Notes: generated by a model from the letters alone, not told the origin. 11,384 nucleotides of DNA from Marinospirillum sp. (GCF_014859565.1 NZ_JACUUA010000112.1:1-11384); one strand, 5' to 3'; numbered from the stretch's first letter, positions 1-8,249 are shown. Made by a program: numbers and translations.

Positions 1-452
1 CCAATCAGGCGCTCGGCAGAAGCACGGCGCAGGTTGAGATCGGATGAATAGAGGTCAATCAATGCCAGTGCGCTGCGCAGTTGATTACGCAGCGGGTTGT
101 TGATGCTGATGCGACTCAGATCACGACGATTGATGGCTCCAAGTGCCTCGCCACTCAGGGCATCACTCACCAGCAGATCACGACCACTGGTGCCTTCCAC
201 CAACACAAAACGGCCACTGCGTTCACGCTGCAGGTTACCTTCCAGCAAGGCCGACAGCCAGTTGCGGGCACGCGGATCTTCACTGGCAACTATTTGCAGG
301 ATGGCGCTACCCTTGTCCTGAAAAGACGCCACATCCAGCGCTTCCAGCAACTGCTGGGCTTGGGTTTCCGGCTCGGCTGCTGGTGGCTGGACTGCTTCGG
401 CCTGAGCCAGCGGCAACCAGAGCAACAGCAGAAGCATGAGCAACAGGGGCAT
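1..452 (-). CDS. urtB: UrtB, urea ABC transporter permease (N-terminal part, cut by window edge)
   Basis: Membrane permease of the Urt high-affinity urea importer (branched-chain amino-acid type ABC family). The first 150 codons are in the window and the frame stays open to base 1. ATG at 450-452 is preceded by AAAGGA about 7 bases upstream. The protein starts with a hydrophobic signal sequence (MPLLLMLLLLLWLPLAQA) followed by a soluble region. This region contains VSDALSGEALGAINR, a stretch with NNPLRNQLRSALALIDLYSS, and LRRASAERLIG. Proteobacterial UrtB has just such a long extracytoplasmic, HEAT-like extension ahead of its membrane segments, which plain LivH proteins lack. The position 80 bases after urtA agrees. 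The membrane core and the expected urtCDE lie outside the window. The assignment is by recalled family pattern and gene order, not alignment. Confidence 0.88.
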   Translation of the reverse strand, partial: MPLLLMLLLLLWLPLAQAEAVQPPAAEPETQAQQLLEALDVASFQDKGSAILQIVASEDPRARNWLSALLEGNLQRERSGRFVLVEGTSGRDLLVSDALSGEALGAINRRDLSRISINNPLRNQLRSALALIDLYSSDLNLRRASAERLI

Positions 453-479
453 AGGGTTTCCTTTTTTCAGGTCGATGTT

Positions 480-509
480 GGAGTGGACGGCGAGGTTGGC
501 CGCCACTCC
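480..509 (-). other. Stem-loop in the urtA-urtB gap
   Basis: A 7-bp perfect stem (480-486 with 503-509, GGAGTGG/CCACTCC), a single bulged base (487) and 4 more pairs (488-491 with 499-502) enclose a 7-base loop. It lies 23 bases after the urtA stop. No U-run follows on the minus strand, so it is probably not a simple terminator. In binding-protein operons such intercistronic hairpins often stabilise the upstream mRNA and lower expression of the permease genes; that role here is inference. Confidence 0.55.
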
Positions 510-532
510 AGCTGTTAGTGACTAAACAGTGA

Positions 533-1876
533 TTATTGACCCAGAGCGGCGCGGGCTTCTTCAGCAGCGGTGCTGCCACCACAACGCTTGGTTTTGGTAT
601 TGAAGTTGCCGCAGTTAACAGGGGCACGCCAGTCGGACATCAGATCACGAGAGCCAGGCAGGAAGTCAGACCAGGCATCACCAGGTACAGTACCGGGTGT
701 TTGCCAGACCACTTCAAACTGACCATCGGCCTGAATTTCACCAATCAATACTGGTTTGGTGATGTGATGGTTAGGCAACATTTCTGCTACACCACCTGTC
801 AGGTTGGGTACTTTCAGGCCGTGAATGGCCGTGCGTACCTTGTCCACATCGGTGGTACCGGCTTTTTCAACAGCCTTCACCCAGAGTTTAAAACCGATGT
901 AATGAGCTTCCATCGGGTCATTGGTCACAGCAGCGGTATCACCCTTGTAAGCCTGCCAGGCATCAATAAAGGCGTGGTTTTCGTCGGTGTTCACACTCAT
1001 AAAATAGTTCCAGGCGGCCAGATGTCCCACCAGCGGGGAGGTATCCAGACCAGAAAGTTCCTGTTCACCCACGGAGAAGGCGATGACCGGGATGTCACCG
1101 GCATCTATGCCCTGGTTACCCAGTTCACGGTAGAAGGGTACGTTGGCATCACCGTTGATGGTGGAAACCACGGCAGTCTTCTTGCCCTGGCTGCCGAAGC
1201 GACGGATTTCAGCCACAATGTTCTGCCAGTCGGAATGACCGAAGGGGGTGTAGTTGATCATGATGTCGCTGGCGGCCACACCGTGCACGTCCTTCAGGTA
1301 GGCTTCCAGAATGCGGTTGGTGGTACGCGGATACACATAGTCGGTTCCGGCCAGTACCCAGCGCTCCACACCCAGTTCATTCTTCAGGTAATCCACCGCG
1401 GGAATGGCTTGCTGGTTCGGTGCTGCACCGGTGTAGAAGACGTTTTTAGAGGACTCTTCACCTTCGTACTGTACCGGGTAAAACAGCAGGCCGTTCAGCT
1501 CTTCAAACACCGGCAACACCGCCTTGCGGGATACTGAAGTCCAGTTGCCGAACACCACATCCACACGGTGTTGCGCCAGCAGTTCACGGGCGCGCTCGGC
1601 AAATAACGGCCAGTTGGAGGCAGGGTCAACCACCACGGCTTCCAGCGGACGACCCAGCAGGCCACCTTTGGCGTTCTGTTCGGCCACCAGCATTTCGATG
1701 GTGTCTTTTAAAACGGATTCACTGATCGCCATGGTGCCAGACAGGGAATGCAGTACACCCACCTTGATCGGTTGCTGGGCGGTGGCACTGAGACTGGTCA
1801 TGCCCAGCAGCACACCGACACCGGCGGCCAGGGCGAAGCTTTTGCTGCCTGACTTGATTTTTTTAAGAATCTGCAT
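533..1876 (-). CDS. urtA: UrtA, periplasmic urea-binding protein of ABC transporter
   Basis: Substrate-binding protein (447 aa) of the Urt urea importer, which captures urea in the periplasm and delivers it to UrtBC. A Sec signal peptide covers about residues 1-34 (basic start MQILKKIKSGSK, hydrophobic core, likely cut near ATA-QQ). Family stretches are very clear: IKVGVLHSLSGTMAISE, VVVDPASNWPLFAERAREL, NGLLFYPVQYEGEESS, NVFYTGAAPNQQAIPAVDYL. The ATG at 1874-1876 is chosen because GGAG sits about 8 bases upstream and a signal peptide follows at once; a longer frame to 1930 would add 18 residues, overlap the regulator gene and lack these features. It begins 16 bases after the GntR stop. Residue 111 is Asn in FGNWTSVSRK, where I recall Cys as usual. 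A related short-chain amide binder (FmdD type) is the main alternative; the downstream UrtB-like gene and urea-degrading neighbours favour urea. Confidence 0.93.
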   Translation of the reverse strand: MQILKKIKSGSKSFALAAGVGVLLGMTSLSATAQQPIKVGVLHSLSGTMAISESVLKDTIEMLVAEQNAKGGLLGRPLEAVVVDPASNWPLFAERARELLAQHRVDVVFGNWTSVSRKAVLPVFEELNGLLFYPVQYEGEESSKNVFYTGAAPNQQAIPAVDYLKNELGVERWVLAGTDYVYPRTTNRILEAYLKDVHGVAASDIMINYTPFGHSDWQNIVAEIRRFGSQGKKTAVVSTINGDANVPFYRELGNQGIDAGDIPVIAFSVGEQELSGLDTSPLVGHLAAWNYFMSVNTDENHAFIDAWQAYKGDTAAVTNDPMEAHYIGFKLWVKAVEKAGTTDVDKVRTAIHGLKVPNLTGGVAEMLPNHHITKPVLIGEIQADGQFEVVWQTPGTVPGDAWSDFLPGSRDLMSDWRAPVNCGNFNTKTKRCGGSTAAEEARAALGQ

Positions 1877-1892
1877 CGTTTTAACTCCAAAT

Positions 1893-2642
1893 TCAGCTGT
1901 TTTTGAGTGGTTCCGGCGATTCACTGTCACTGGCTTCCTGATGCCTGGCTCTTGCTTCCTGCAACATGTGTATTGTTATTTTTCTGACTTCATCCCGGCT
2001 GACGGCAATGTGGGCAGTCATCAACCTCTGGGCATGATCGATACGGCGATGCTCGATGGCTTCGAGAATCGCACCATGTTCTTCGTAGGTGGCGGCAATG
2101 CGATATCCCTTGGTGAAATCCAGCCGCCGGATGATGTGGATGCGTTCACTGATGTCACGATGGATGCGTGCCATCTCGCGGTTGCCTGCGGCCTCCACAA
2201 TGCAGGAATGAAACTCCCGGTCCTGCTCGCTGAGGCTGATGTCTCCAACCCGCTGCGCTTCCGGCACCAGCCAGAAATCCCGCAGTTCCTGCAACAGCGG
2301 CGGTGTTTCCGTCATGTTGCAAAGGCGTTCGATGGCAGCGGTTTCCAGCAGGATACGAACATCGTAAAGTTCCTCAAACACCTTGAAATCAAAGGGTTTG
2401 ATCTGCCAGCCACTGCGAAAATGCACCTCCACATAGTGTTCCCGCCGCAAGCGGTAGAGGGCTTCACGCACCGGTGTGCGACTGGCCTCAAAGCGCTCGG
2501 CAATCTCCGCTTCACTGAAATAATCCCCCGGCAGCAACTGAAAATTGAAAATCATTTCCTTGATCTGGCCATAGATGCGATCAGCCAGATTTTCACGTCG
2601 CTGGTTTTTCGGGTTCTTGTTCAGGAAGTTGGCCGGACTCAT
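1893..2642 (-). CDS. GntR-family (FCD subfamily) transcriptional regulator
   Basis: DNA-binding regulator of 249 aa. Residues about 20-85 form the winged helix-turn-helix, with the hallmark FSEAEIAERFEASRTPVREAL followed by a wing ending near SGWQIKPF. Residues about 86-226 are the all-helical FCD effector domain. H145, H189, H211 and D141 are candidate ligands for the metal often bound in FCD domains. The ATG overlaps the urea carboxylase stop by 4 bases (2639-2642), with GAGG just upstream, so translation is probably coupled. Being inside the operon implies it controls the operon, and a matching palindromic operator (TTGTATACAA core) lies at the operon promoter near 8198-8209. It is probably a repressor relieved by urea, allophanate or a related metabolite; the effector is unknown. 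Family assignment is firm; the exact role is inferred. Confidence 0.92.
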   Translation of the reverse strand: MSPANFLNKNPKNQRRENLADRIYGQIKEMIFNFQLLPGDYFSEAEIAERFEASRTPVREALYRLRREHYVEVHFRSGWQIKPFDFKVFEELYDVRILLETAAIERLCNMTETPPLLQELRDFWLVPEAQRVGDISLSEQDREFHSCIVEAAGNREMARIHRDISERIHIIRRLDFTKGYRIAATYEEHGAILEAIEHRRIDHAQRLMTAHIAVSRDEVRKITIHMLQEARARHQEASDSESPEPLKNS

Positions 2643-5600
2643 GCGCTGACCTCTTCGGTGGCATCTTCCTTCGCAATGATCGCCAGCAGCTCACCGGCTC
2701 GCACTGCCTTGCCGGGTGTGCAACTGAAGCCTTCCAGCAGACCCGCCACCGGAGCCTTGATCGCCACTTCCATTTTCATGGCTTCCAGCACCAGCAGTGT
2801 GTCCCCGGCTTTTACTTCACTGCCCGGCTCCACCAGCAGTTTCCAGACGTTACCGGCAATTTCCGCCGTCACCGGGGTTTTACTGGCATCCAGCCCTTCA
2901 CCTGTATCCGGTGTTTCCGCCTGAGTGATGGCCGGAGGTGCTATGTCTTCCGCACTCCAGCGGCTGATTTCTTCCCCAAAAGCCTGTTGCTGGCGGTTGC
3001 GGAATTCACCGATGCTGTCGGCTTCGTCTTCGAGGAATTGCAGGTACTGCGCGACATCAAACACTTCTTGTTCGATACGGCACTGGAAACGTCCGTGGCG
3101 AAAGTCTTCCCGCAGCACATCCAGCTCTTCTTCCGTAACCGGGTAAAAACACACCTGATCAAAGAAGCGCAACAACCAAGGAGCATCCGGCGCAAACTGA
3201 CGGTTTTTCAGCCAGGTGTTCCAGATCGGCAGGGTGCGCCCCACCAGCTGATAACCTCCGGGGGAATCCATGCCGTAGATGCACATGTACATGCCACCGA
3301 TGCCCACGGTGCCTTCAGCGGTATGGGTACGGGCCGGGTTGTATTTGGAACTCAGCAGGCGATGGCGTGGATCAACCGGCACCGCACAGGGTGCACCCAG
3401 ATACACATCCCCCAGCCCCAGCACCAGATAACGGGCGTTGTAGAGGGTGTCCTGCACCTGCTCACGGCTGACACCATTAATACGGCTGATAAAATCCACG
3501 TTGTTCGGCAACCAGGGCGCCTGATCCCGCACGGTTTCGCGGTAACGCTGCACGGCATCCAGGGTGGCACTGTCTTCAAAAGCCATTGGTAGGTGCAAAA
3601 CACGGGTGGGCATTTTCACTTGGGACGGGTCGACCAGGGTGTCTTCCAGTTGCAGCAAGCGCTGCAGCAGTTGTTGCTGGTGCAGCTGTTGACCGTTATA
3701 ACGGATTTGCAGCGAACGCACACCCGGCGCTAGTTCCAGCACTCCCGGAATCGCTCGGTCTTTCAAAGCATTCATCAGCAGGTGCACACGAATACGGGTG
3801 GTCAGATCCAGCAGGTTTTCGCCGTATTCCATCAGGATGTAACCATCACCGGCCTGACGATAAACCACCTGCGGACGCTCATCCGTGGCAGGCAGCGTGG
3901 CCAGCACACAAGGGGAAGCCGCTGCTGCACTGATATTAAAAGTGGCTATATCCGTTTTTTCAGCAATCAGGCTGGCATCCAGTGGCGGTAATTCGCGCAA
4001 GGCGGATGGCAGGGGTTGCAGGGTGTTGATGGCCTGATCCCAGGCTTGTTCCAGCGCCACTGCTGCATCAAAAGTCATCGGCACAAAACGGATGGTGTCA
4101 CCGGGTTTCACCTGCCCCACCTTCCAGAGTTCGGCACGGGCAATGGTGACCGGACAGACAAATCCACCCAGGCTGGGGCCGTCTTTCATCAGGATCACCG
4201 GACTGTCGCCGGTAAAATTCACCGCACCAATAGCGTATTCACAATCATGCACATTGGAGGGATGCAAACCAGCTTCACCACCATCGGTGCGTGCCCAGTC
4301 CAGCACCGGACCCACCAGACGCACCCCCAGTCGGTTGGCGTTGTAATGCACTTCCCAGTCGGTGGCAAAAAAGGTTTCCATGGATGCTTGGGTGAAAAAG
4401 TCCGGTGCACCGTGCGGGCCGACCAGCACACCGATTTGCCACTGCTGACCGTAAGCAGGAACCAGCTCTGCCGGTGCCTGACCGGGTGCAGTCAGTGTTG
4501 AGGTTTCCGGCAGCAGCTCCAGCAGATCACCAGCACGCAAGGTACGACCGCAAAAACCACCAAACTGCCCCAGTGCAAAGGTGGAGCGACTGCCGAGGTA
4601 AAGTGGTACATCCAACCCGCCACGAATCGCCAGATAAGCCCGGCAACCACTTTTTGCCTGCCCTAGGTTCAGCACCTGACCGGCTTTTACGGCCACCGCC
4701 TGCCAGCTCGGCAAGGGCTGATCATCCAGCGTGGTCGATTCACAGGCGCCAGTGACAGCAATCACCGTATCAATATTAAATTTCAGCGTTGGGCCGATCA
4801 GGGTGGCCTCAATGCCAGCGGCATCTGCCGGGTTGCCAACCAGCCGGTTAGCCAGTGCAAATGCCTTGTCATCCATCGGGCCGGATGGCGGTACACCGAT
4901 ATCCCAGTAACCCAAGCGACCCGGCAGATCCTGCACACTGGTGTAGGTGCCAGGCACCAGCACTTCCACACTGCGACTGGTGTAGCTGAAATGCTCCAGC
5001 GCACGGGTGGACACCTGCCCTGCTGCAAAGTCTTGATCCGCCAGCACTGCTCGCAGGTATTCCAGATTGGTGGGGATACCGTAAAAACGAGTGGTTTCCA
5101 GCGCAGCACGCAGGCGGCTAAGGGCTTCTGCACGATCCTTGCCGTGGGCAATGATCTTGGCAATCATCGGGTCAAAACCGGAGGAAACTTCACTGCCGTT
5201 TTCAACACAGCCATCCACCCGGATGCCCGGCAAGTCATCCGGCAAAATGACTTCACTCAGGCTACCGGGGCTGGGCTGAAAGTTTTTCAAGGGGTTTTCG
5301 GCATACACCCGCACTTCCATTGCCGCACCCTGTGGGGTGATGTTACGCAACGGCGCCAGATCCGCCTGACCGGCTGCCACCGCCAGCATCTGTTCAATCA
5401 GATCCAGCCCGGTGACACATTCAGTCACTGGATGTTCCACCTGCAGCCGGGTATTCACTTCCAGAAAATAAAAAGCATCCTTGTCAGCATCGTAGATAAA
5501 TTCCACCGTACCGGCACTGCGATAATTCACACTACGCCCTAGACTTTCAGCAGCTTCAATCAAGGCTTTACGAGTGGCCTGCGGCAGGTGAGGTGCTGGG

Positions 5601-6343
5601 GTTTCTTCCACCACCTTCTGGTGACGGCGTTGTAATGAACAGTCGCGTTCACCCAGTGCCACCACTTCACCCAGACCATCCCCCAGCAGTTGCACTTCCA
5701 CATGGCGAGCATGGTCAATACAGTGCTCCAGAAACACACTGCCATCGTTAAAATACTGCTGACCCAGACGCACCACCCGGTCGAAGGCTTCTTTTAAATC
5801 CTCTGCAGTATTGCAGCGAGTCATGCCAATGCCACCACCACCAGCGGTGCTTTTTAACATCACCGGGTAACTGATACGCTCGGCTTCTTCCAGTGCCTGA
5901 TCCAGACTCTGCAACAGATCACTGCCGGGAGTCAGCGGCACACCAGCGGCTTCAGCCAAGGCGCGGGCACGGTGTTTAAGACCAAAATCACGAATCTGGC
6001 TGGCGGTGGGGCCGATAAAAGTGATGCCTTCAATGTCACAGCGCTCGGCAAATTCGGCACTTTCCGACAGAAAACCATAACCGGGGTAAATGGCCTCGGC
6101 ACCGGTGTTTTTTGCTGCCGCCAGAATTTTGTCCATATCCAGATAGGTTTCATCGGCCCGATGACCGGCCAGTGAAACCGCCACATCGGCTTCCCGCACA
6201 TGCACGGCATTGCGATCATCCTCGGCATACACAGCCACACTGCGAATACCCAGACGCTTGAGGGTGCGGATTGCCCGGCAGGCAATTTCGCCACGATTGG
6301 CAATCAGCACGGTGGAGAAATAGCGGTGGCTTGTTGCATTCAT
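2639..6343 (-). CDS. uca: Urea carboxylase (biotin-dependent, ATP-using)
   Basis: Converts urea, bicarbonate and ATP to allophanate (urea-1-carboxylate), the first step of urease-independent urea use in the cytoplasm; 1234 aa, normal for the family. Residues 9-450 are biotin carboxylase: ATP-grasp glycine loop at 168-173, RDCSLQRRHQKVVEE at 233-247, EVNTRLQVEHPVTE at 295-308. A KipA/AHS2-like carboxyltransferase half starts near 459 (QDLPGRLGYWDIGVPPSGPMD) and a KipI/AHS1-like half near 824, containing SKYNPARTHTAEG with Asn at 1002. The biotin carrier domain is C-terminal (EAMKMEV, biotinyl Lys 1190). ATG overlaps the atzF stop by 4 bases, with AGGAG upstream. Some enzymes annotated this way are guanidine carboxylases; these usually sit with two DUF1989-type carboxyguanidine deiminase subunits and a guanidine riboswitch. 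Neither is seen here and Urt genes follow, so urea is the likelier substrate. Confidence 0.93.
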   Translation of the reverse strand: MNATSHRYFSTVLIANRGEIACRAIRTLKRLGIRSVAVYAEDDRNAVHVREADVAVSLAGHRADETYLDMDKILAAAKNTGAEAIYPGYGFLSESAEFAERCDIEGITFIGPTASQIRDFGLKHRARALAEAAGVPLTPGSDLLQSLDQALEEAERISYPVMLKSTAGGGGIGMTRCNTAEDLKEAFDRVVRLGQQYFNDGSVFLEHCIDHARHVEVQLLGDGLGEVVALGERDCSLQRRHQKVVEETPAPHLPQATRKALIEAAESLGRSVNYRSAGTVEFIYDADKDAFYFLEVNTRLQVEHPVTECVTGLDLIEQMLAVAAGQADLAPLRNITPQGAAMEVRVYAENPLKNFQPSPGSLSEVILPDDLPGIRVDGCVENGSEVSSGFDPMIAKIIAHGKDRAEALSRLRAALETTRFYGIPTNLEYLRAVLADQDFAAGQVSTRALEHFSYTSRSVEVLVPGTYTSVQDLPGRLGYWDIGVPPSGPMDDKAFALANRLVGNPADAAGIEATLIGPTLKFNIDTVIAVTGACESTTLDDQPLPSWQAVAVKAGQVLNLGQAKSGCRAYLAIRGGLDVPLYLGSRSTFALGQFGGFCGRTLRAGDLLELLPETSTLTAPGQAPAELVPAYGQQWQIGVLVGPHGAPDFFTQASMETFFATDWEVHYNANRLGVRLVGPVLDWARTDGGEAGLHPSNVHDCEYAIGAVNFTGDSPVILMKDGPSLGGFVCPVTIARAELWKVGQVKPGDTIRFVPMTFDAAVALEQAWDQAINTLQPLPSALRELPPLDASLIAEKTDIATFNISAAAASPCVLATLPATDERPQVVYRQAGDGYILMEYGENLLDLTTRIRVHLLMNALKDRAIPGVLELAPGVRSLQIRYNGQQLHQQQLLQRLLQLEDTLVDPSQVKMPTRVLHLPMAFEDSATLDAVQRYRETVRDQAPWLPNNVDFISRINGVSREQVQDTLYNARYLVLGLGDVYLGAPCAVPVDPRHRLLSSKYNPARTHTAEGTVGIGGMYMCIYGMDSPGGYQLVGRTLPIWNTWLKNRQFAPDAPWLLRFFDQVCFYPVTEEELDVLREDFRHGRFQCRIEQEVFDVAQYLQFLEDEADSIGEFRNRQQQAFGEEISRWSAEDIAPPAITQAETPDTGEGLDASKTPVTAEIAGNVWKLLVEPGSEVKAGDTLLVLEAMKMEVAIKAPVAGLLEGFSCTPGKAVRAGELLAIIAKEDATEEVSA

Positions 6344-8175
6344 GCGGGAGTCTCCTGAGATTTTTTCAGATCGGCGATGTAAGCGCGCCAGCCGCCGAAG
6401 TGGGTGATGTCTTTTGCACTGCCCAGTGCCAGCGGCTCACAGATGAAACCCTTGACGCTGCGACCGTCTTGCAGCAGCAGATTACCAATGCCCAGGGGTT
6501 CAGGGATTTCCGCCACAAAGGCACCAAAATTCGCCAGCGGTACATCCCAGAGTTCCACCAGAATGGATGCCCCCTTCTCAGCCACCCGCACCAATCCGGG
6601 TTTCGGCGGCGTAGTGTTGGCCAAGGCATAAAGGCGGTATTCAGGTGCGGTCTGAGTGGCTTCCACAAAGGCGGCATGGCGGGTGGTGAGCTGAAAATTC
6701 AATGGCATGCCACGCAGATGAGCACCCACCACCGCGACCCTGACAGCACCGGGAGCAACAGGTTTGCTGGTCACTTCTGAAGGCTTGAAGGCCTGATCAG
6801 TCACACCCAGCGGCAGCGCCAGATGCTGCTGCCAGCGATGCCCGAGATCAGCCAGCGCAAAATCCTGCCAGGCGTTGCTTATCAGGGTGATACCGGCTGG
6901 CAGACCATCTGTACGAAAAGGTGCTGGCAGCGCTAGCGCGGAAAGATCGGCCAGATTGGTGAAGTTGGTGTAGGTGCCGAACTGGGAGTTGTAAAGAATC
7001 GGCTCCTGCTGCATTTCCGCCAGGGTACGAATGGTCGGTGAGGTCGGCACCACCAAAGCATCCACCTGTTTTAATTGCTGCTGGATGCTGCGTGCCAGCT
7101 CTTGCCTGCGGTATTCAGCGGCAAAAAAATCCAGTGCTGTGTATTCAACACCCTTGCTGACAATGGCATAAACGGTGGGATCTATGTCTTGCGGCTGTTG
7201 CTGTAACAGATCACCCAGTGCGTGAGTCCGCTCGGCCACCCAGGGTCCCTGATACAGCAGCGCAGCCAGTTCATTAAAAGGGGTAAAATCGATTTCAACC
7301 AGCTCGGCCAATTGTGCCAACTCACTGCGAGCCTGCTCAAATGCGGCCTGCATGGCGGTATCACCAAAAAATTCCAGTTGTGCCGGAATGGCCAGACGCG
7401 GACGCTCCGGCATACCCACGGCTGCAGACTGCGGACTGGGGCGGGAAAAAGCATCGTCCAGATCCTGCTCGGCACCAAGGATTTGTGCCACCTGTACGGC
7501 ATCATCCACCGTCAGGGCAAACACCGAAACACAATCCAGGGTACGACAGGCTGGGACAACACCAGTATTGGAGAACCAGCCCCGAGTGGGTTTTAATCCC
7601 ACAATATTATTAAAACCGGCAGGTACCCGACCAGAACCGGCAGTATCGGTACCCAGTGCAAAGGGCACCAATCCTCGCGCCACCACTGAAGCAGAACCCG
7701 AACTGGAGCCACCGGAAACATAATCTGGATCAAAGGTGTTGGGTACGGCACCATAGGGTGAGCGAGTGCCAACCAAACCGGTGGCAAACTGATCCAGGTT
7801 GGTCTTGCCGATCAACACCGCACCGGCTGCCTTCAGACAAGCCACCACCCTAGCATCCTTTTCAGCGGTGTAAGCAAAAGCCGGACAAGCAGCGGTTGTT
7901 GGCCAGCCTGCAGCATCAATATTGTCCTTGATGGCAAAGGGCACACCAAACAAAGGCAACACATCCCCGGCAACCTTGCGGGCTTCCAGTTGTTGCCACT
8001 GGCTTTTTAAACCCGCCACATCCACACGAAAAATCCAGGCCACATCAGCCGACTGGCTTTCTGCTGCATCCAGAGTAGCCAGCAACGCCAGCAAACGCTC
8101 CAGTCCCTGCCCCTGCTGCTGGGCAAGCTGCCAATCGGCCAGTGTCCAGCCAGTTGTTTCGGGTTTGATCTGCAT
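6340..8175 (-). CDS. atzF: Allophanate hydrolase, amidase-signature family
   Basis: Hydrolyses the allophanate made by urea carboxylase, giving ammonia and CO2. The protein is 611 aa from the ATG at 8173-8175. The N-terminal amidase-signature domain has all three catalytic residues of the Ser-cisSer-Lys triad: K83 in PFAIKDN, S157 in SGGSSSGSA and S181 in GTDTAGSGR, with spacings matching the family. From about 480 to the end is the separate C-terminal allophanate hydrolase domain (VVGAHLRGMPLNFQL, GIGNLLLQDGRSVKGFICEP), thought to act on the N-carboxycarbamate intermediate. Together these separate it from ordinary amidases or GatA. A GTG at 8176-8178 is an alternative start; AAGG (8185-8188) is 9 bases from the ATG and 6 from the GTG, so the choice is uncertain by one codon. 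First gene of the operon; its stop overlaps the urea carboxylase start. Confidence 0.95.
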   Translation of the reverse strand: MQIKPETTGWTLADWQLAQQQGQGLERLLALLATLDAAESQSADVAWIFRVDVAGLKSQWQQLEARKVAGDVLPLFGVPFAIKDNIDAAGWPTTAACPAFAYTAEKDARVVACLKAAGAVLIGKTNLDQFATGLVGTRSPYGAVPNTFDPDYVSGGSSSGSASVVARGLVPFALGTDTAGSGRVPAGFNNIVGLKPTRGWFSNTGVVPACRTLDCVSVFALTVDDAVQVAQILGAEQDLDDAFSRPSPQSAAVGMPERPRLAIPAQLEFFGDTAMQAAFEQARSELAQLAELVEIDFTPFNELAALLYQGPWVAERTHALGDLLQQQPQDIDPTVYAIVSKGVEYTALDFFAAEYRRQELARSIQQQLKQVDALVVPTSPTIRTLAEMQQEPILYNSQFGTYTNFTNLADLSALALPAPFRTDGLPAGITLISNAWQDFALADLGHRWQQHLALPLGVTDQAFKPSEVTSKPVAPGAVRVAVVGAHLRGMPLNFQLTTRHAAFVEATQTAPEYRLYALANTTPPKPGLVRVAEKGASILVELWDVPLANFGAFVAEIPEPLGIGNLLLQDGRSVKGFICEPLALGSAKDITHFGGWRAYIADLKKSQETPA

Positions 8176-8184
8176 CACTCATCA

Positions 8185-8222
8185 CCTTGTGCGCTAACTT
8201 GTATACAAGAGAGAGCACAAGG
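8185..8222. promoter_or_regulatory. 38-bp inverted repeat with GntR/FCD-type operator core
   Basis: The core, 8198-8209 (CTTGTATACAAG), is a perfect 12-bp palindrome and fits the FadR/FCD operator pattern with GT and AC half-sites in TTGTATACAA. Symmetry extends outward: 16 of 19 base pairs match from 8185 to 8222 (mismatched pairs 8193/8214, 8196/8211 and 8197/8210), with outer arms CCTTGTGC and GCACAAGG. The core spans the predicted sigma-54 transcription start (about 8203). One outer arm overlaps the -12 element and the other contains the atzF ribosome binding site. It is the likely target of the GntR protein encoded in the operon; binding is inferred from class consensus and position. Confidence 0.75.
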
Positions 8223-8230
8223 AATGCCAG
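8214..8230 (-). promoter_or_regulatory. Sigma-54 (-24/-12) promoter of the urea operon
   Basis: The minus strand reads CTGGCATTCCTTGTGCT: GG and GC are exactly 10 bases apart, with YTGGCA in the -24 and TGCT in the -12 element of the consensus YTGGCACG-N4-TTGCW. This places the transcription start near 8203, about 28 bases before the atzF start codon. Sigma-54 control suits nitrogen scavenging genes, and two NtrC-like sites lie at canonical distance upstream. No convincing sigma-70 promoter was seen; TTTACA near 8265-8270 lacks a good -10. Confidence 0.75.
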
Positions 8231-8249
8231 AAAGTTAAAAACCTATTTA

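Noticed and set aside
536..1537. Plus-strand frame of 333 codons opposite urtA
   Set aside because: Antisense to a clear UrtA, with no recognisable domain and no ribosome binding site.
1877..1930. Upstream extension of urtA by 18 codons
   Set aside because: It would overlap the regulator's 3' end, precede the signal peptide with a non-signal stretch, and lacks the GGAG found before the ATG at 1876.
1524..2924. Long plus-strand frame (466 codons) across urtA, the GntR gene and the end of urea carboxylase
   Set aside because: It lies antisense to three well-recognised genes, shows no family motif and is low-complexity; it is a shadow of their codon bias.
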